Assembly: GCF_030408815.1 (NCBI RefSeq)
Contig: NZ_CP047355.1
Location: 992,001 to 1,056,000 of the forward strand
Length of the DNA: 64,000 bases
Reading direction: 5' to 3'
Origin: Corynebacterium freiburgense
GTDB lineage: Bacteria; Actinomycetota; Actinomycetes; Mycobacteriales; Mycobacteriaceae
Part shown: one piece after another, positions 53,017 to 61,624 of the stretch
How the letters are laid out: each line of letters opens with the position of its first letter
Numbering within the stretch: position 1 is the first letter of the stretch
Notes under the pieces: generated by a model
Databases searched by the model: none
What the model was told of the DNA's origin: nothing
The model's input: only the letters and a program-made list of their open reading frames with translations
Position numbers and translations under genes: made by a program

Positions 53017-53640
53017 ATGCAAAATCGAATCATGATCACGCGCGCAGATGAGTCCCCATCCGACGATATTGAGGCATCATTGTCTGGAACTGCAGCTTTT
53101 GATGCTGGTCAAGGGGAGATGCCTTCCTGGGCTGAGTTGGTCCAGGAACATGCGGATAGTGTGTATCGCTTAGCGTTCCGGTTGACTGGTAACCAACATG
53201 ATGCGGAAGACCTTACCCAAGAAACCTTTATGCGGGTATTCCGTTCGCTCAAAAACTATAAACCTGGAACTTTTGAGGGTTGGCTGCACCGTATTACTAC
53301 GAACCTCTTCTTAGATATGGTTCGGCATCGCAATAAGATCCATATGGAAGCTTTGCCTGAGGATTATGATCGCGTTCCAGGCAATGATATGACTCCTGAA
53401 CAGGCATATCACTTTGCCAATTTAGATCCTGCTTTGCAACGTGCACTGGATGAATTGAGTCCAGACTTCCGTGTTGCAGTGGTGTTGTGTGATGTTGTGG
53501 GCATGACCTATGACGAAATCGCAGATACCCTTGGTGTGAAAATGGGTACAGTCCGTAGTCGTATTCACCGAGGTAGAAGCCAGTTACGTGCAAGTTTAGA
53601 AGCGAATCCGGACGCCGAACAATTTGTCGCGGCGCAATAA
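53017..53640 (+). CDS. sigE: ECF sigma factor SigE
   Basis: About 207 residues. Region 2 carries [20 protein letters not shown] and region 4 the helix-turn-helix [20 protein letters not shown]. It directs RNA polymerase to envelope-stress genes. ATG 53017 ([13 protein letters not shown]) or ATG 53032 are the likely starts; the frame from 52927 reads through the promoter area. The anti-sigma gene lies 42 bases downstream, as in C. glutamicum (sigE-cseE) and M. tuberculosis (sigE-rseA). Confidence 0.93.
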   Translation: MQNRIMITRADESPSDDIEASLSGTAAFDAGQGEMPSWAELVQEHADSVYRLAFRLTGNQHDAEDLTQETFMRVFRSLKNYKPGTFEGWLHRITTNLFLDMVRHRNKIHMEALPEDYDRVPGNDMTPEQAYHFANLDPALQRALDELSPDFRVAVVLCDVVGMTYDEIADTLGVKMGTVRSRIHRGRSQLRASLEANPDAEQFVAAQ

Positions 53641-53682
53641 TTTCCATTCCGGCGTATCCTCGTGGGAAAAGGAGGCGTGACG

Positions 53683-54042
53683 ATGCGTAAACAACCCAAG
53701 CAATTTGCTTCAGTTGAGCACCTAAGCGCCGAGGCTGTCGCCGCTTTTGTTGATCATGAGCTAAGTCCAGGTGCAATGCACCGAGCGCGTATCCATTTAG
53801 TGCACTGCCCGGAGTGCCGTGCCGAGGTGGCACATCAGCGTCGGGCTTCGGAGCGTCTTCGCACTTGTGCCGATAGTGAAGATATTCGCGCGCCACAGGA
53901 TCTTTTAGCTCGGTTAGCAGATCTTGCGTCTTCCTGCCCACAAGGGCCTGGTGCGGAAGAGAAGATGAGCGGTAACCCCGAAACGTTGCTCGATCGCGTT
54001 GAAGTTATATACCGTGCTGTACGGCGTAGTCGCTTGCGGTAG
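53683..54042 (+). CDS. cseE: Zinc-binding anti-sigma factor (CseE/RseA)
   Basis: 119 residues. It has the zf-HC2 motif H-x3-C-x2-C (HLVHCPEC, near residue 36-43) preceded by AAFVDHELSPGAMHRARIH. Such ZAS anti-sigma factors hold SigE and let go on oxidation or phosphorylation. No membrane helix, so it is cytosolic. ATG 53683 has GGAGG 7 bases upstream; the GTG at 53677 is too close. Confidence 0.92.
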   Translation: MRKQPKQFASVEHLSAEAVAAFVDHELSPGAMHRARIHLVHCPECRAEVAHQRRASERLRTCADSEDIRAPQDLLARLADLASSCPQGPGAEEKMSGNPETLLDRVEVIYRAVRRSRLR

Positions 54043-54051
54043 GCTGGGGGA

Positions 54052-54498
54052 GTGTTTAGCAATGTCGGTTGGGGAGAGATTCTCTTCCTGTTTGTTATTG
54101 GTTTAATTGTCATTGGACCAGAGCGGCTTCCGCGCGTTATTGAAGATGTACGAGCCGCTATTTACGCAGCCAGGAACGCAATTGAAAATGCTAAAAAGGA
54201 TCTTAGTAAAGAGATAGGGCCAGAGTTTGATGAGTTGAGTAAGCCAATTGCTGAACTCGCTGCGCTAAAAAGCATGGGGCCAAAGGCCGTACTCACAAAA
54301 ACACTGTTGGATGGGGACGATAGCGTGTTAGATGCATTTAACCCAAAAAACATTATTAGCAAAGAAGAGCTACGTCTTGACGCCCCACCTTCTGCAGGAC
54401 CCAAAAAACCTGCACCTTCACCACAATCCGATGTAGAGTCCACTGCAACGCCAACTGGACAAGCAAAAGGTGGGTTTTCGTGGGTTGATGTTACATAG
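54052..54498 (+). CDS. tatB: Sec-independent translocase subunit TatB
   Basis: 148 residues. One N-terminal helix ([20 protein letters not shown]) with the conserved Glu and GPERLP hinge, then an amphipathic helix and an acidic Pro/Ser-rich tail. TatB joins TatC in recognising twin-arginine signals, such as the one on the lipoprotein at 2189. GTG start, 10 bases after cseE. Confidence 0.93.
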   Translation: MFSNVGWGEILFLFVIGLIVIGPERLPRVIEDVRAAIYAARNAIENAKKDLSKEIGPEFDELSKPIAELAALKSMGPKAVLTKTLLDGDDSVLDAFNPKNIISKEELRLDAPPSAGPKKPAPSPQSDVESTATPTGQAKGGFSWVDVT

Positions 54499-54519
54499 CC
54501 AATTTGGCTTTGTGCATAA

Positions 54520-56040
54520 TTAGCGGTAACCTTTCCGCAGGTCATCGACGATTCGAGGATGTTCAAGAGTAGATGGCTCAAGTGTGAGACGTTGATTATC
54601 TTTGCCAAATACGGTTGCGGCATCGAGTACCTCTTGGTTGAGGTAGCGTAAATCCGGAGCATCAGATCGTAATGTTGCTTTTTCGGCGCATAAGATAAAG
54701 CCCCAATCGCCAAATGTTGGTACATGGGTGTGATACGGGACCGTATGTTTACACCCAGCGTTTCGTAGCGTGGCGTCGATACGCCAAAATACTTCAGGGG
54801 TGGAGTATGCGCTGGAGGCTTGAACTACAAGACGTCCATGAGGCGTTAATGTACGTAATGCCATACCGTAAAATTCGGTGGAATATAAGCGGGCGAGTGT
54901 TGCCGAATCCGGGTCAGGAAGATCAATAATAACGGTGTCATAGGATTCGTGATGGCCTGCCCGCAGCCAAGTAAAAGCATCGTCAATAATGACATTTACG
55001 CGAGGATCGTCAAGTGCCCCGAGATTATCTTCACGCAATTGATTACGCGCAATTTCAATAACAGCAGGATCCAATTCAACTTGAGTGATTCGCATATCCG
55101 GGTAGCGGAGTAAATCTCGTGCAGCGAGACCATCACCGCCCCCGATAATCAGTGCTTTTTTCGCCTTTTCTGGAACAGCAGGATGTACTAAAGATTCGGT
55201 ATAACGGTGCTCATCACGGCTGGAATATTGCAAACCACCATTAAGAAAAAGTCGCCGGTCTGAACCATATTGAGTAATCACGATGTCTTGGTAATCAGAT
55301 TGTTGAGCGAAGACTACTGGGTCGCTATACAAGGCCTGGCGTGCGGTAGTTACAATTCCTTCACTCCGAAGCACTAAAACGATTAGCACTAATGCAGCAA
55401 TAATAAGGCTTGTTGTTTGAATCCAAAATGCACGCACCGAAAGGAGTGGGCGTAACAGCACTACTGCAATAAATAACGCGGCGCCAATATTAAGGAGTCC
55501 AGCTGCGAGTGTTCCCCGAACTAAACCAAGTGTGGGAAGCAAAAGAAACGGCCATGCAAGGCCGCCAATTAGTGCCCCAAAATAGTCTGCTGCATTTAAT
55601 GTAGCAACCTGCTGGCCGGCAACTTGTGCGGTTGCTGTGCGGCCATGTTGAAGCAGTGTCATAAGCAGTGGGACCTCGGCCCCAACGAGGATTCCGCTTA
55701 AAGCGGTAGCCACAACTAATGCGGATACTGACTGGCCAACAGTGGCAAAGAAAATATAGAGTGCCAGGGCCGAAATACCGCCGGTTAACCCAAGGAGTGT
55801 TTCTACTGCAAGAAACGTTTGTGCTGGCCAGCGAAGCAGTGGTTGAATACAAAATGCCCCGAATCCAAGGGAGGCCACATAGCCAGCAACAATAAGAGAG
55901 GTTTCTACCACACCACCACCATTAAGGCTGGTAGCAAGGGTGAGCAGTGCTAATTCATAGACTAAACCGGAAGCGGCGCAGATTCCTACGGAAATAAGCA
56001 GAAACCAGCGCCACTTTTTGGATATTGCTACGTTATGCAT
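54520..56040 (-). CDS. Membrane-bound spermidine-synthase-like protein
   Basis: 506 residues. The first half has about seven or more helices; the second is an aminopropyltransferase-like Rossmann domain with IIGGGDGLAARDLLRYP, VELDPAVIEIAR and IDLPDPDSATLARLYSTEFY. In true spermidine synthase an Asp in the 'YD' loop and an acidic pocket bind putrescine; here D-L-P-D-P fits. The fusion occurs in many Actinobacteria and its product is not established. Last gene of the five-gene DUF cluster, overlapping the DUF350 gene by 13 bases. Confidence 0.85.
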   Translation of the reverse strand: MHNVAISKKWRWFLLISVGICAASGLVYELALLTLATSLNGGGVVETSLIVAGYVASLGFGAFCIQPLLRWPAQTFLAVETLLGLTGGISALALYIFFATVGQSVSALVVATALSGILVGAEVPLLMTLLQHGRTATAQVAGQQVATLNAADYFGALIGGLAWPFLLLPTLGLVRGTLAAGLLNIGAALFIAVVLLRPLLSVRAFWIQTTSLIIAALVLIVLVLRSEGIVTTARQALYSDPVVFAQQSDYQDIVITQYGSDRRLFLNGGLQYSSRDEHRYTESLVHPAVPEKAKKALIIGGGDGLAARDLLRYPDMRITQVELDPAVIEIARNQLREDNLGALDDPRVNVIIDDAFTWLRAGHHESYDTVIIDLPDPDSATLARLYSTEFYGMALRTLTPHGRLVVQASSAYSTPEVFWRIDATLRNAGCKHTVPYHTHVPTFGDWGFILCAEKATLRSDAPDLRYLNQEVLDAATVFGKDNQRLTLEPSTLEHPRIVDDLRKGYR

Positions 56041-56441
56041 GCTGCATTAATCACAGAAATAACAATTATTGTAGTAGCGGCAACAAAAACACCAGCCCGA
56101 GGTTTTGGATCGCCGATCACATCACGGAATCGATGCGGTGTTAAAAACTCAATGCAGGCTAACGCGCCGGTTTGGATAAGTACACCAATACCGCCAAAGA
56201 CTGCAACATCGAATAAACCTGTTAAAAGGTCAGCAGAGGAATGCAAAATTGCCGAGACAATAATAATTCCAAGTGCAATCTGTTGTGCCCCAGTAATAAG
56301 GGCTGCATTGGGAAGATGTTTAACAAATACTAACTGCCGTAGTCTGCCCGGGGTAATAAGATCGAGCACTAAAAACCCGATAACCAAAATAACTATGGAA
56401 AGGGCAAAATATGCAAATGTAGCGGCGATTTCGTACAACAT
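56028..56441 (-). CDS. DUF350 membrane protein
   Basis: 137 residues with about four helices; FALSIVILVIGFLVLDLITP and the HLPNAALITGAQQIALGIII stretch match DUF350 (E. coli YjfL-like). Function unknown. It lies 16 bases after the DUF4247 gene and overlaps the spermidine-synthase-like gene. DUF350 next to polyamine enzymes recurs across bacteria, hinting at a membrane role linked to polyamine-like modification. Confidence 0.85.
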   Translation of the reverse strand: MLYEIAATFAYFALSIVILVIGFLVLDLITPGRLRQLVFVKHLPNAALITGAQQIALGIIIVSAILHSSADLLTGLFDVAVFGGIGVLIQTGALACIEFLTPHRFRDVIGDPKPRAGVFVAATTIIVISVINAACIT

Positions 56442-56457
56442 AATAACGAGAACTTTC

Positions 56458-56853
56458 TTACTTCACACCACTGGATGAACCTGAGGAGCCATTTGATGAA
56501 TTTGATGGCGAAGATGGTGAAAAACCAGTGCCAAGGAAGGTGTAAAAACCGGTATTGTATCTGGTGAGATCTTCAGTTTGTACAACGCAGTTGTTATTAC
56601 CTTTTGGCGTAATGGTAATTATTTCATTGCGGTACTTCAGATAGATGACGCCAGTTTTAGGATCAATTGCTTGTGCTTGTGGGGACGACCGATCGACAAT
56701 GCGGTTCATTGTTTTTTCTGGTCCTCCTTCGCAGCGGCGAGCTTTATCGTCAATAAGCGGTCGCGAATTCACAAGCACTGCGGAAGACATAAACAAGACA
56801 AGAGATAAACCGAAACTGATTAAAGAAATAATGCCCCAGTATTTGCGGTTCAT
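56458..56853 (-). CDS. DUF4247 membrane-anchored protein
   Basis: 131 residues: an N-terminal helix (ISLISFGLSLVLFMSSAVLV), then an exported part with GVIYLKYRNEIITITP and two cysteines (RRCEGG, NNCVV). It ends in a Ser/Gly-rich tail (SSNGSSGSSSG). Matches DUF4247. It overlaps the DUF2617 gene by 4 bases. Role unknown. Confidence 0.82.
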   Translation of the reverse strand: MNRKYWGIISLISFGLSLVLFMSSAVLVNSRPLIDDKARRCEGGPEKTMNRIVDRSSPQAQAIDPKTGVIYLKYRNEIITITPKGNNNCVVQTEDLTRYNTGFYTFLGTGFSPSSPSNSSNGSSGSSSGVK

Positions 56854-57320
56854 ATTATGTACCTACTTTGGGAAGTCACGATAGTCTGCTCCTCGGGGTA
56901 GAAATGAAGCGTTTGCCAATGTATGAGCGATGCATCCCAACTGCCTCGCAGCGCCGTAATGTGATACGGACTTTCTCCTGGAAAATAAGCCACAAGCCAT
57001 GAATCATCGAGTGATTCCGCCCACTGTGCAAGCTCTGTATTAGATACACTTTCTCTAGTGCTACGGAATTCGTATCCTGGAAATTCCCGGTGTTCTGGCA
57101 GGGGACCAGTAACATTGCACGACATTTCTTCGCGAAACACCAGTGTTCCTTGAAGCGTAATACTTGCAACATGTGAAGCCCCAATCACACCAAGATCAAG
57201 GTGGCCTTGAGGCCCAGCCACCCTGTGGTTTGCAAGAACATCGGGGAGCGGGCCGTCGAGAAGCAAGCCGAGATCCGCCGCTGAAACATCGGCGATTGGG
57301 CAGTGTATCTGATGAATCAT
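56850..57320 (-). CDS. DUF2617 protein
   Basis: 156 residues, soluble, no signal. Sequence features include LGVIGASHVASI and WLVAYFPGESPYHITALRG near the C-terminus, as in DUF2617. Found only with the neighbours listed here, as far as I know. It joins the DUF4178 gene at its start (overlap of one base) and the DUF4247 gene at its end, so it is part of one transcript. Confidence 0.82.
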   Translation of the reverse strand: MIHQIHCPIADVSAADLGLLLDGPLPDVLANHRVAGPQGHLDLGVIGASHVASITLQGTLVFREEMSCNVTGPLPEHREFPGYEFRSTRESVSNTELAQWAESLDDSWLVAYFPGESPYHITALRGSWDASLIHWQTLHFYPEEQTIVTSQSRYII

Positions 57321-57922
57321 TAACTGGTTGGCGCTGGATAGACAGTTAGTTCATGTTGGCCAATGGTTTCCCCAGTGGAGACTTCCCAGCCTGCGCCATC
57401 ATAGTTTTCCAATGATAACAGCAAGGATCCGGATGCATAATCCTGGAATTCCATATTCCCGGAAGGTGCAACTCCAGTAGTGCCTTCTGAAGTGTAAACG
57501 GCGGAACCAGTTTCCTCATGATTAAACGACAAACCATCAGCACTTACTGAACTGCTGCCGGTAAGGCCGTAGAGATCTTTTCGGCTACGCCACCACGTAA
57601 GCTGTAAAATGCCTTCATCAACTTCCACGCCAAGCCATTCACCATTATCAAATAAATGCGACCACCACACATAAGGTCCTTGGCGGTAGGAAATAGAACC
57701 ACGAACAACATAGTCGTGCCCATTTCGCGTAACTACAGCACCTGGCCCCAGAATTTGGGGCCCAAAATTGCCGGCGCCTGATGTTGAGGCAAGTGGATCT
57801 TCGCGGGTTGGCATAAACGATGCAGGTTGAGTGGGTTTTTTCAAAGCTTTGATTGCGGCAAAAATGCCAACAATCGCGAATAGTACGGCGAGGATAAAGA
57901 CAATAACGAACAGTGAACTCAC
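57320..57922 (-). CDS. DUF4178 membrane-anchored protein
   Basis: 200 residues: an N-terminal helix (FVIVFILAVLFAIVGIFAAI), then a DUF4178 domain with YVVRGSISYRQGPYVWWSHL and WEVSTGETIGQHELTVYP. First gene of the five-gene cluster. DUF4178 proteins are often encoded with DUF350 and spermidine-synthase-like proteins. The gap of 43 bases to mrp has no visible promoter, but the cluster is clearly a unit of its own. Confidence 0.85.
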   Translation of the reverse strand: MSSLFVIVFILAVLFAIVGIFAAIKALKKPTQPASFMPTREDPLASTSGAGNFGPQILGPGAVVTRNGHDYVVRGSISYRQGPYVWWSHLFDNGEWLGVEVDEGILQLTWWRSRKDLYGLTGSSSVSADGLSFNHEETGSAVYTSEGTTGVAPSGNMEFQDYASGSLLLSLENYDGAGWEVSTGETIGQHELTVYPAPTS

Positions 57923-57965
57923 AATAAAAACTCCTAAAGAGATTGCTGCAATTCTACCCTAGAAT

Positions 57966-59090
57966 TTAACGTTGCACACCTAAATTTAGTTGTCTGCCTA
58001 TCAGTGATTCACTTCGCACTGCCAGCTTGTTTGCAATTGCTTGCAACGCTTGACCAGTTGGAGATTCCGGATCTGCAATTGCAATTGGAACACCGTTATC
58101 GCCACCTTCACGCAGCTTTGGATCCAATGGCACCTTCCCTAATAGAGGAACCGGTGCACCGGTAAGATTCTGCAACCGGTTGGCCACAATATCGCCGCCG
58201 CCAGAACCAAATACATCCATTGTGGAACCATCCGGCAAAACCATTGCGGACATATTTTCAATAACACCAGCAATGCGTTGGCGAGTTTGCAAACTAATTG
58301 ATCCGGCACGCTCTGCAACCTCGGCTGATGCCGCTTGTGGAGTAGTTACAATAAGCAATTCAGCAGTGGGTACTAATTGTGCCACCGAAATAGCAATATC
58401 GCCGGTGCCTGGGGGTAAATCCATAAAGAGCACATCTAAATCACCCCAGAAAACCTCCGAGAGGAACTGTTGAATCGCCCGGTGAAGCATTGGACCACGC
58501 CAAACAACTGGCGCATTTCCTTCTGTGAATTGCGCAATAGAAATCATTTTTACGCCGTGTGCAATGGGCGGCATAATCATATCGTCCACCTTGCTTGGAC
58601 GATCATCTGAACCCATCATATGTGGAATGGAATGCCCATAAATATCCGCATCAAGGATGCCCACGCTCAAGCCCCGTGCCGCCAATGCTGCAGCTAGATT
58701 TACCGTCATTGAAGACTTACCGACGCCCCCCTTGCCTGAGGCAACCGCAAACACCCGTGTTGTTGAATCAGGGTCCGCGAACGGAATAGTTGGTTCCGCA
58801 GTGCCCCGAAGTTTTGTTCGCAGTTCACGCCGTTGCTCATCACTCATAACATCAGTGGTCACGGTGACGGTGTCAACGCCCTCCAATTCTTCCACTGCCG
58901 CCTGTGCATTAGTGGTAATTGTGGTTTTCATTGGGCAACCGGCAATAGTTAAATACAGCTCGATTGCAATATCGGCACCGGTAATCGATATAGATTTCAC
59001 CATGCCCAGCTCGGTAATAGGGCGGCCAATTTCGGGGTCCTCTACGCGGGACAGTGCGCCGCGGACAGCGGATTCAGTGAGAGTAGACAT
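57966..59090 (-). CDS. mrp: Mrp/ApbC-type P-loop iron-sulfur carrier
   Basis: About 374 residues: an N-terminal DUF59/MIP18 domain (ALSRVEDPEIGRPITELGMV) then a P-loop ATPase with GKGGVGKSS at 119-127 and FMDLPPGTGD. Such proteins deliver Fe-S clusters. The C-terminal CPxC pair typical of many Mrp proteins is absent: the segment reads NMSAMVLPDGSTMDVFGSGG. ATG 59090 has AGGAAG just before it. Precedes the DUF cluster on the same strand. Confidence 0.9.
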   Translation of the reverse strand: MSTLTESAVRGALSRVEDPEIGRPITELGMVKSISITGADIAIELYLTIAGCPMKTTITTNAQAAVEELEGVDTVTVTTDVMSDEQRRELRTKLRGTAEPTIPFADPDSTTRVFAVASGKGGVGKSSMTVNLAAALAARGLSVGILDADIYGHSIPHMMGSDDRPSKVDDMIMPPIAHGVKMISIAQFTEGNAPVVWRGPMLHRAIQQFLSEVFWGDLDVLFMDLPPGTGDIAISVAQLVPTAELLIVTTPQAASAEVAERAGSISLQTRQRIAGVIENMSAMVLPDGSTMDVFGSGGGDIVANRLQNLTGAPVPLLGKVPLDPKLREGGDNGVPIAIADPESPTGQALQAIANKLAVRSESLIGRQLNLGVQR

Positions 59091-59102
59091 CACTTCCTGA
59101 TA

Positions 59103-59684
59103 CTAGCGCTCTTGCGCAATATCACCTTGTGTAGGTTCCGTTAATTCGTGTGAATGATCGAATTCCCGATGTTCTCGGGCGATACGGGCGGCTGATTCAT
59201 CGTCTAGCTTCGCTTCAATGCGGTCCAATAAGGTGCGCAAATCCTCGAGTTCATGGCGCAAGTAATCTCGTGTGACTGTCTCGCCTAAAGCGATACGTAC
59301 ACCGGCAAGTTCACGAGCTAAGAATTCGGTATCAGCCTTGGTTTGTTCGGCACGGCGCCGATCCTCATTAAGAGTAACTCTGTCGCGGTCTTCTTGGCGG
59401 TTTTGTGCCAATAAGATTAAGGGCGCCGCATAGGCAGCCTGGGTGGAAAACGCCAGGTTTAGCAAGATAAAAGGATACGGATCCCAATTCCACCAAAATC
59501 CGCCAATATTTAGAGCAACCCAAATCAAAACAAAGACGGTCTGCCAGAATAAATATTCCCCTGTGCCGAAAAACCGCGCGACCTTTTCTGCAAAAGCGCC
59601 AACAGTATCCCCATCAAGTCGCAATAATTTTCGCCGCGAACCAACAAATGGGGTATCCAAGTCACTGCGTGCATAATCAGCCAC
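59103..59684 (-). CDS. DUF1003 membrane protein
   Basis: 193 residues with two helices (YLFWQTVFVLIWVALNIGGF and YPFILLNLAFSTQAAYAAPL) and the DUF1003 motif QNRQEDRDRVTLNEDRRRAE. The C-terminal third is a coiled coil (RHELEDLRTLLDRIEAKLDD). Function unknown; next to MgtE_N/CBS and corA genes it may relate to divalent cations. Conserved place in Corynebacteriales. Confidence 0.87.
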   Translation of the reverse strand: MADYARSDLDTPFVGSRRKLLRLDGDTVGAFAEKVARFFGTGEYLFWQTVFVLIWVALNIGGFWWNWDPYPFILLNLAFSTQAAYAAPLILLAQNRQEDRDRVTLNEDRRRAEQTKADTEFLARELAGVRIALGETVTRDYLRHELEDLRTLLDRIEAKLDDESAARIAREHREFDHSHELTEPTQGDIAQER

Positions 59685-59696
59685 TGCGGAACTCCT

Positions 59697-61004
59697 TTAC
59701 TTGGTTAATTGGGATTGCATGTGATGAGTAGTGCTATGCGGACGTAGTCCAGTCTCGCGCCAATTTTCTGGCAGCATATGGTCAAGAAGGTCATCAACCG
59801 CTACTGCGCCCAAAAGATGATTATCATCATCGAGCACAGGTCCGCACACTAGATTGTATGTGGCAAAATAGCGGGCAGCTGTTTCCTGGTTATCATCAGC
59901 ATAAAGAGGTGGTAAGTCAGGATCCAAAATTCCACCAATAAGAGAACTGGGGGGTTCCCGTAATAATTTCTGTAAGTGTACGCACCCTAAATATGTGCCA
60001 GTCGGAGTTGCTGTTGGCGGCCGTACTACAAAGACCAGAGAGGACAAAGATGTGGGCAACTCTGGATTCCGCGCCATTGCCAGTGCTTCCGCGACAGTTG
60101 TTTGGGGAGTTAAAATCAACGGTTCTGGGGTCATTAGTGCCCCCACAGTGTCTGGCGAAAATACCATCAAACGCCGCACTGGGGCGGATTCTTCAGGGTC
60201 CATTAGTTCGAGAAGCACATCGGCTTTTTCATCCGGAAGTTCCCCAAGAAGGTCTGCTGCATCATCGGGGTCCATTTCTTCCAGAACGTCGGCGGCGCGC
60301 TCAATATTTAAGCTTTCAATAACCTCAGTCTGGTGATCTTCTGGAAGCTCTTGCAGGATATCTGCAAGTCGCTCATCATCAAGCTCTTCGGCAACGCGTT
60401 GACGTTGTGCGGCCGAAAGATTATGCATCATTGTTGCCACGTCTGCTGGACGCATATCTTCAAATTGCGCAATAAGTTCCGCCGTGGCATTTGTTTGGCC
60501 AACACCGGCGGCCGTAATGCCATGAATATGAGCCCATGGAATTACATGAAGATCTCCGCGCCGCCCAAACGTGTGTTTTTCCCCAAAAACTGCAACTTTG
60601 GTAATAATCCAGTCGCGGGTGCGAGTGCGCTCGAGTTCAATATCGGCGATTTCTACGGCCCGAGCATGAAGATGATCCATCTCTGGGTCATCTGTTTGAA
60701 CCCGAGAACCAATAAGGTCATTCATAATGGTGAGTTCGCCGATACGGCGCTGGAAGGGGCGCATATTCACTTGGCCAGAGGAAAGCGTAATTTCCTGAGG
60801 TTCGATAGCAGATACGCGGAGCATGGGAACGAAAATGCGGCGCTTATTTACCATTTCCACGACCAAACCTATGGCACGAGAGGTCTGTCCGTTTGGTCGG
60901 ACAATAACCACTACATCGCGGACTCTTCCAATCGATTCCATGTCCGGTCCGCGCACTACCATGCCAGATAGCCTGCCGGCATACACTCGTGTCACAGGGC
61001 TCAT
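59697..61004 (-). CDS. Soluble MgtE_N/CBS protein with PRC-barrel-like N-terminus
   Basis: 435 residues, no membrane helices. The N-terminal part resembles a PRC-barrel (RLSGMVVRGPDMESIGRVRD). The middle is an MgtE intracellular domain with helical repeats (ADILQELPEDHQTEVIESLN, then LEEMDPDDAADLLGELPDEK). A CBS pair follows. Mg channel MgtE has the same cytoplasmic parts but also a channel domain, which is missing. It may sense Mg and act on a partner such as CorA. Rv1232c is the mycobacterial counterpart. Confidence 0.87.
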   Translation of the reverse strand: MSPVTRVYAGRLSGMVVRGPDMESIGRVRDVVVIVRPNGQTSRAIGLVVEMVNKRRIFVPMLRVSAIEPQEITLSSGQVNMRPFQRRIGELTIMNDLIGSRVQTDDPEMDHLHARAVEIADIELERTRTRDWIITKVAVFGEKHTFGRRGDLHVIPWAHIHGITAAGVGQTNATAELIAQFEDMRPADVATMMHNLSAAQRQRVAEELDDERLADILQELPEDHQTEVIESLNIERAADVLEEMDPDDAADLLGELPDEKADVLLELMDPEESAPVRRLMVFSPDTVGALMTPEPLILTPQTTVAEALAMARNPELPTSLSSLVFVVRPPTATPTGTYLGCVHLQKLLREPPSSLIGGILDPDLPPLYADDNQETAARYFATYNLVCGPVLDDDNHLLGAVAVDDLLDHMLPENWRETGLRPHSTTHHMQSQLTK

Positions 61005-61120
61005 GTTTGTAAAGTGTAATCACTCTTACAGTGGGCAAGGGATTTTTGGGAACTTAGTCCAGCTCAAGAACGTTATCTAAGTGATTGATCGGTTTTTATT
61101 TCGAAGGAGAAGTCTGCACT

Positions 61121-61624
61121 ATGACGACCCCAGGCAAGGGCGTTCAGCGTTCGTCGCGGCCTCTTCCGGAGGGCTGGCCGGTGGGGAGTTTTGCCACCTA
61201 CGATGAGGCACAAGCCGCTGTAGATATGCTGAGTGACCGCGGTGATTTCCCTGTCGCTGAGCTCACAATTGTGGGCGTTGACCTAATGGAAGTTGAACAA
61301 GTTGTCGGTCGATTAAGTTGGGGGCGAGTGCTTTTTGGTGGTGCTGCATCTGGCGCGTGGCTAGGGCTATTTATTGGAATTCTTATGGGCTTATTTAGTG
61401 ATGATTGGCTATCACCATTAGTCCTCGGTGTTGGTTTAGGAGTTATTTTTGGGGTGGTATATAGCGCCGTGCCATATGCAGCATCGCGCGGACGTCGAGA
61501 CTTTGCCACAACAACCCATATAGTTGCCGGGCGCTATGACGTATTGTGCACTCCTGCTCATGCGCGAGAAGCCCGAGATGCCATTGCTAAAGCCAATTAT
61601 TCTTCCGGAGCGACCACCACATAA
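61121..61624 (+). CDS. General-stress-protein-17M-like membrane protein
   Basis: 167 residues. The N-terminal half (SFATYDEAQAAVDMLSDRGD, then ELTIVGVDL) is like the heat-induced GSP17M domain. Two helices follow (GAASGAWLGLFIGILMGLFS and LGVGLGVIFGVVYSAVPYAA). Counterpart of Rv1231c. ATG 61121 has GAAGGAG 12 bases before it. The 3' end overlaps convergent corA by 38 bases. Confidence 0.87.
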   Translation: MTTPGKGVQRSSRPLPEGWPVGSFATYDEAQAAVDMLSDRGDFPVAELTIVGVDLMEVEQVVGRLSWGRVLFGGAASGAWLGLFIGILMGLFSDDWLSPLVLGVGLGVIFGVVYSAVPYAASRGRRDFATTTHIVAGRYDVLCTPAHAREARDAIAKANYSSGATTT

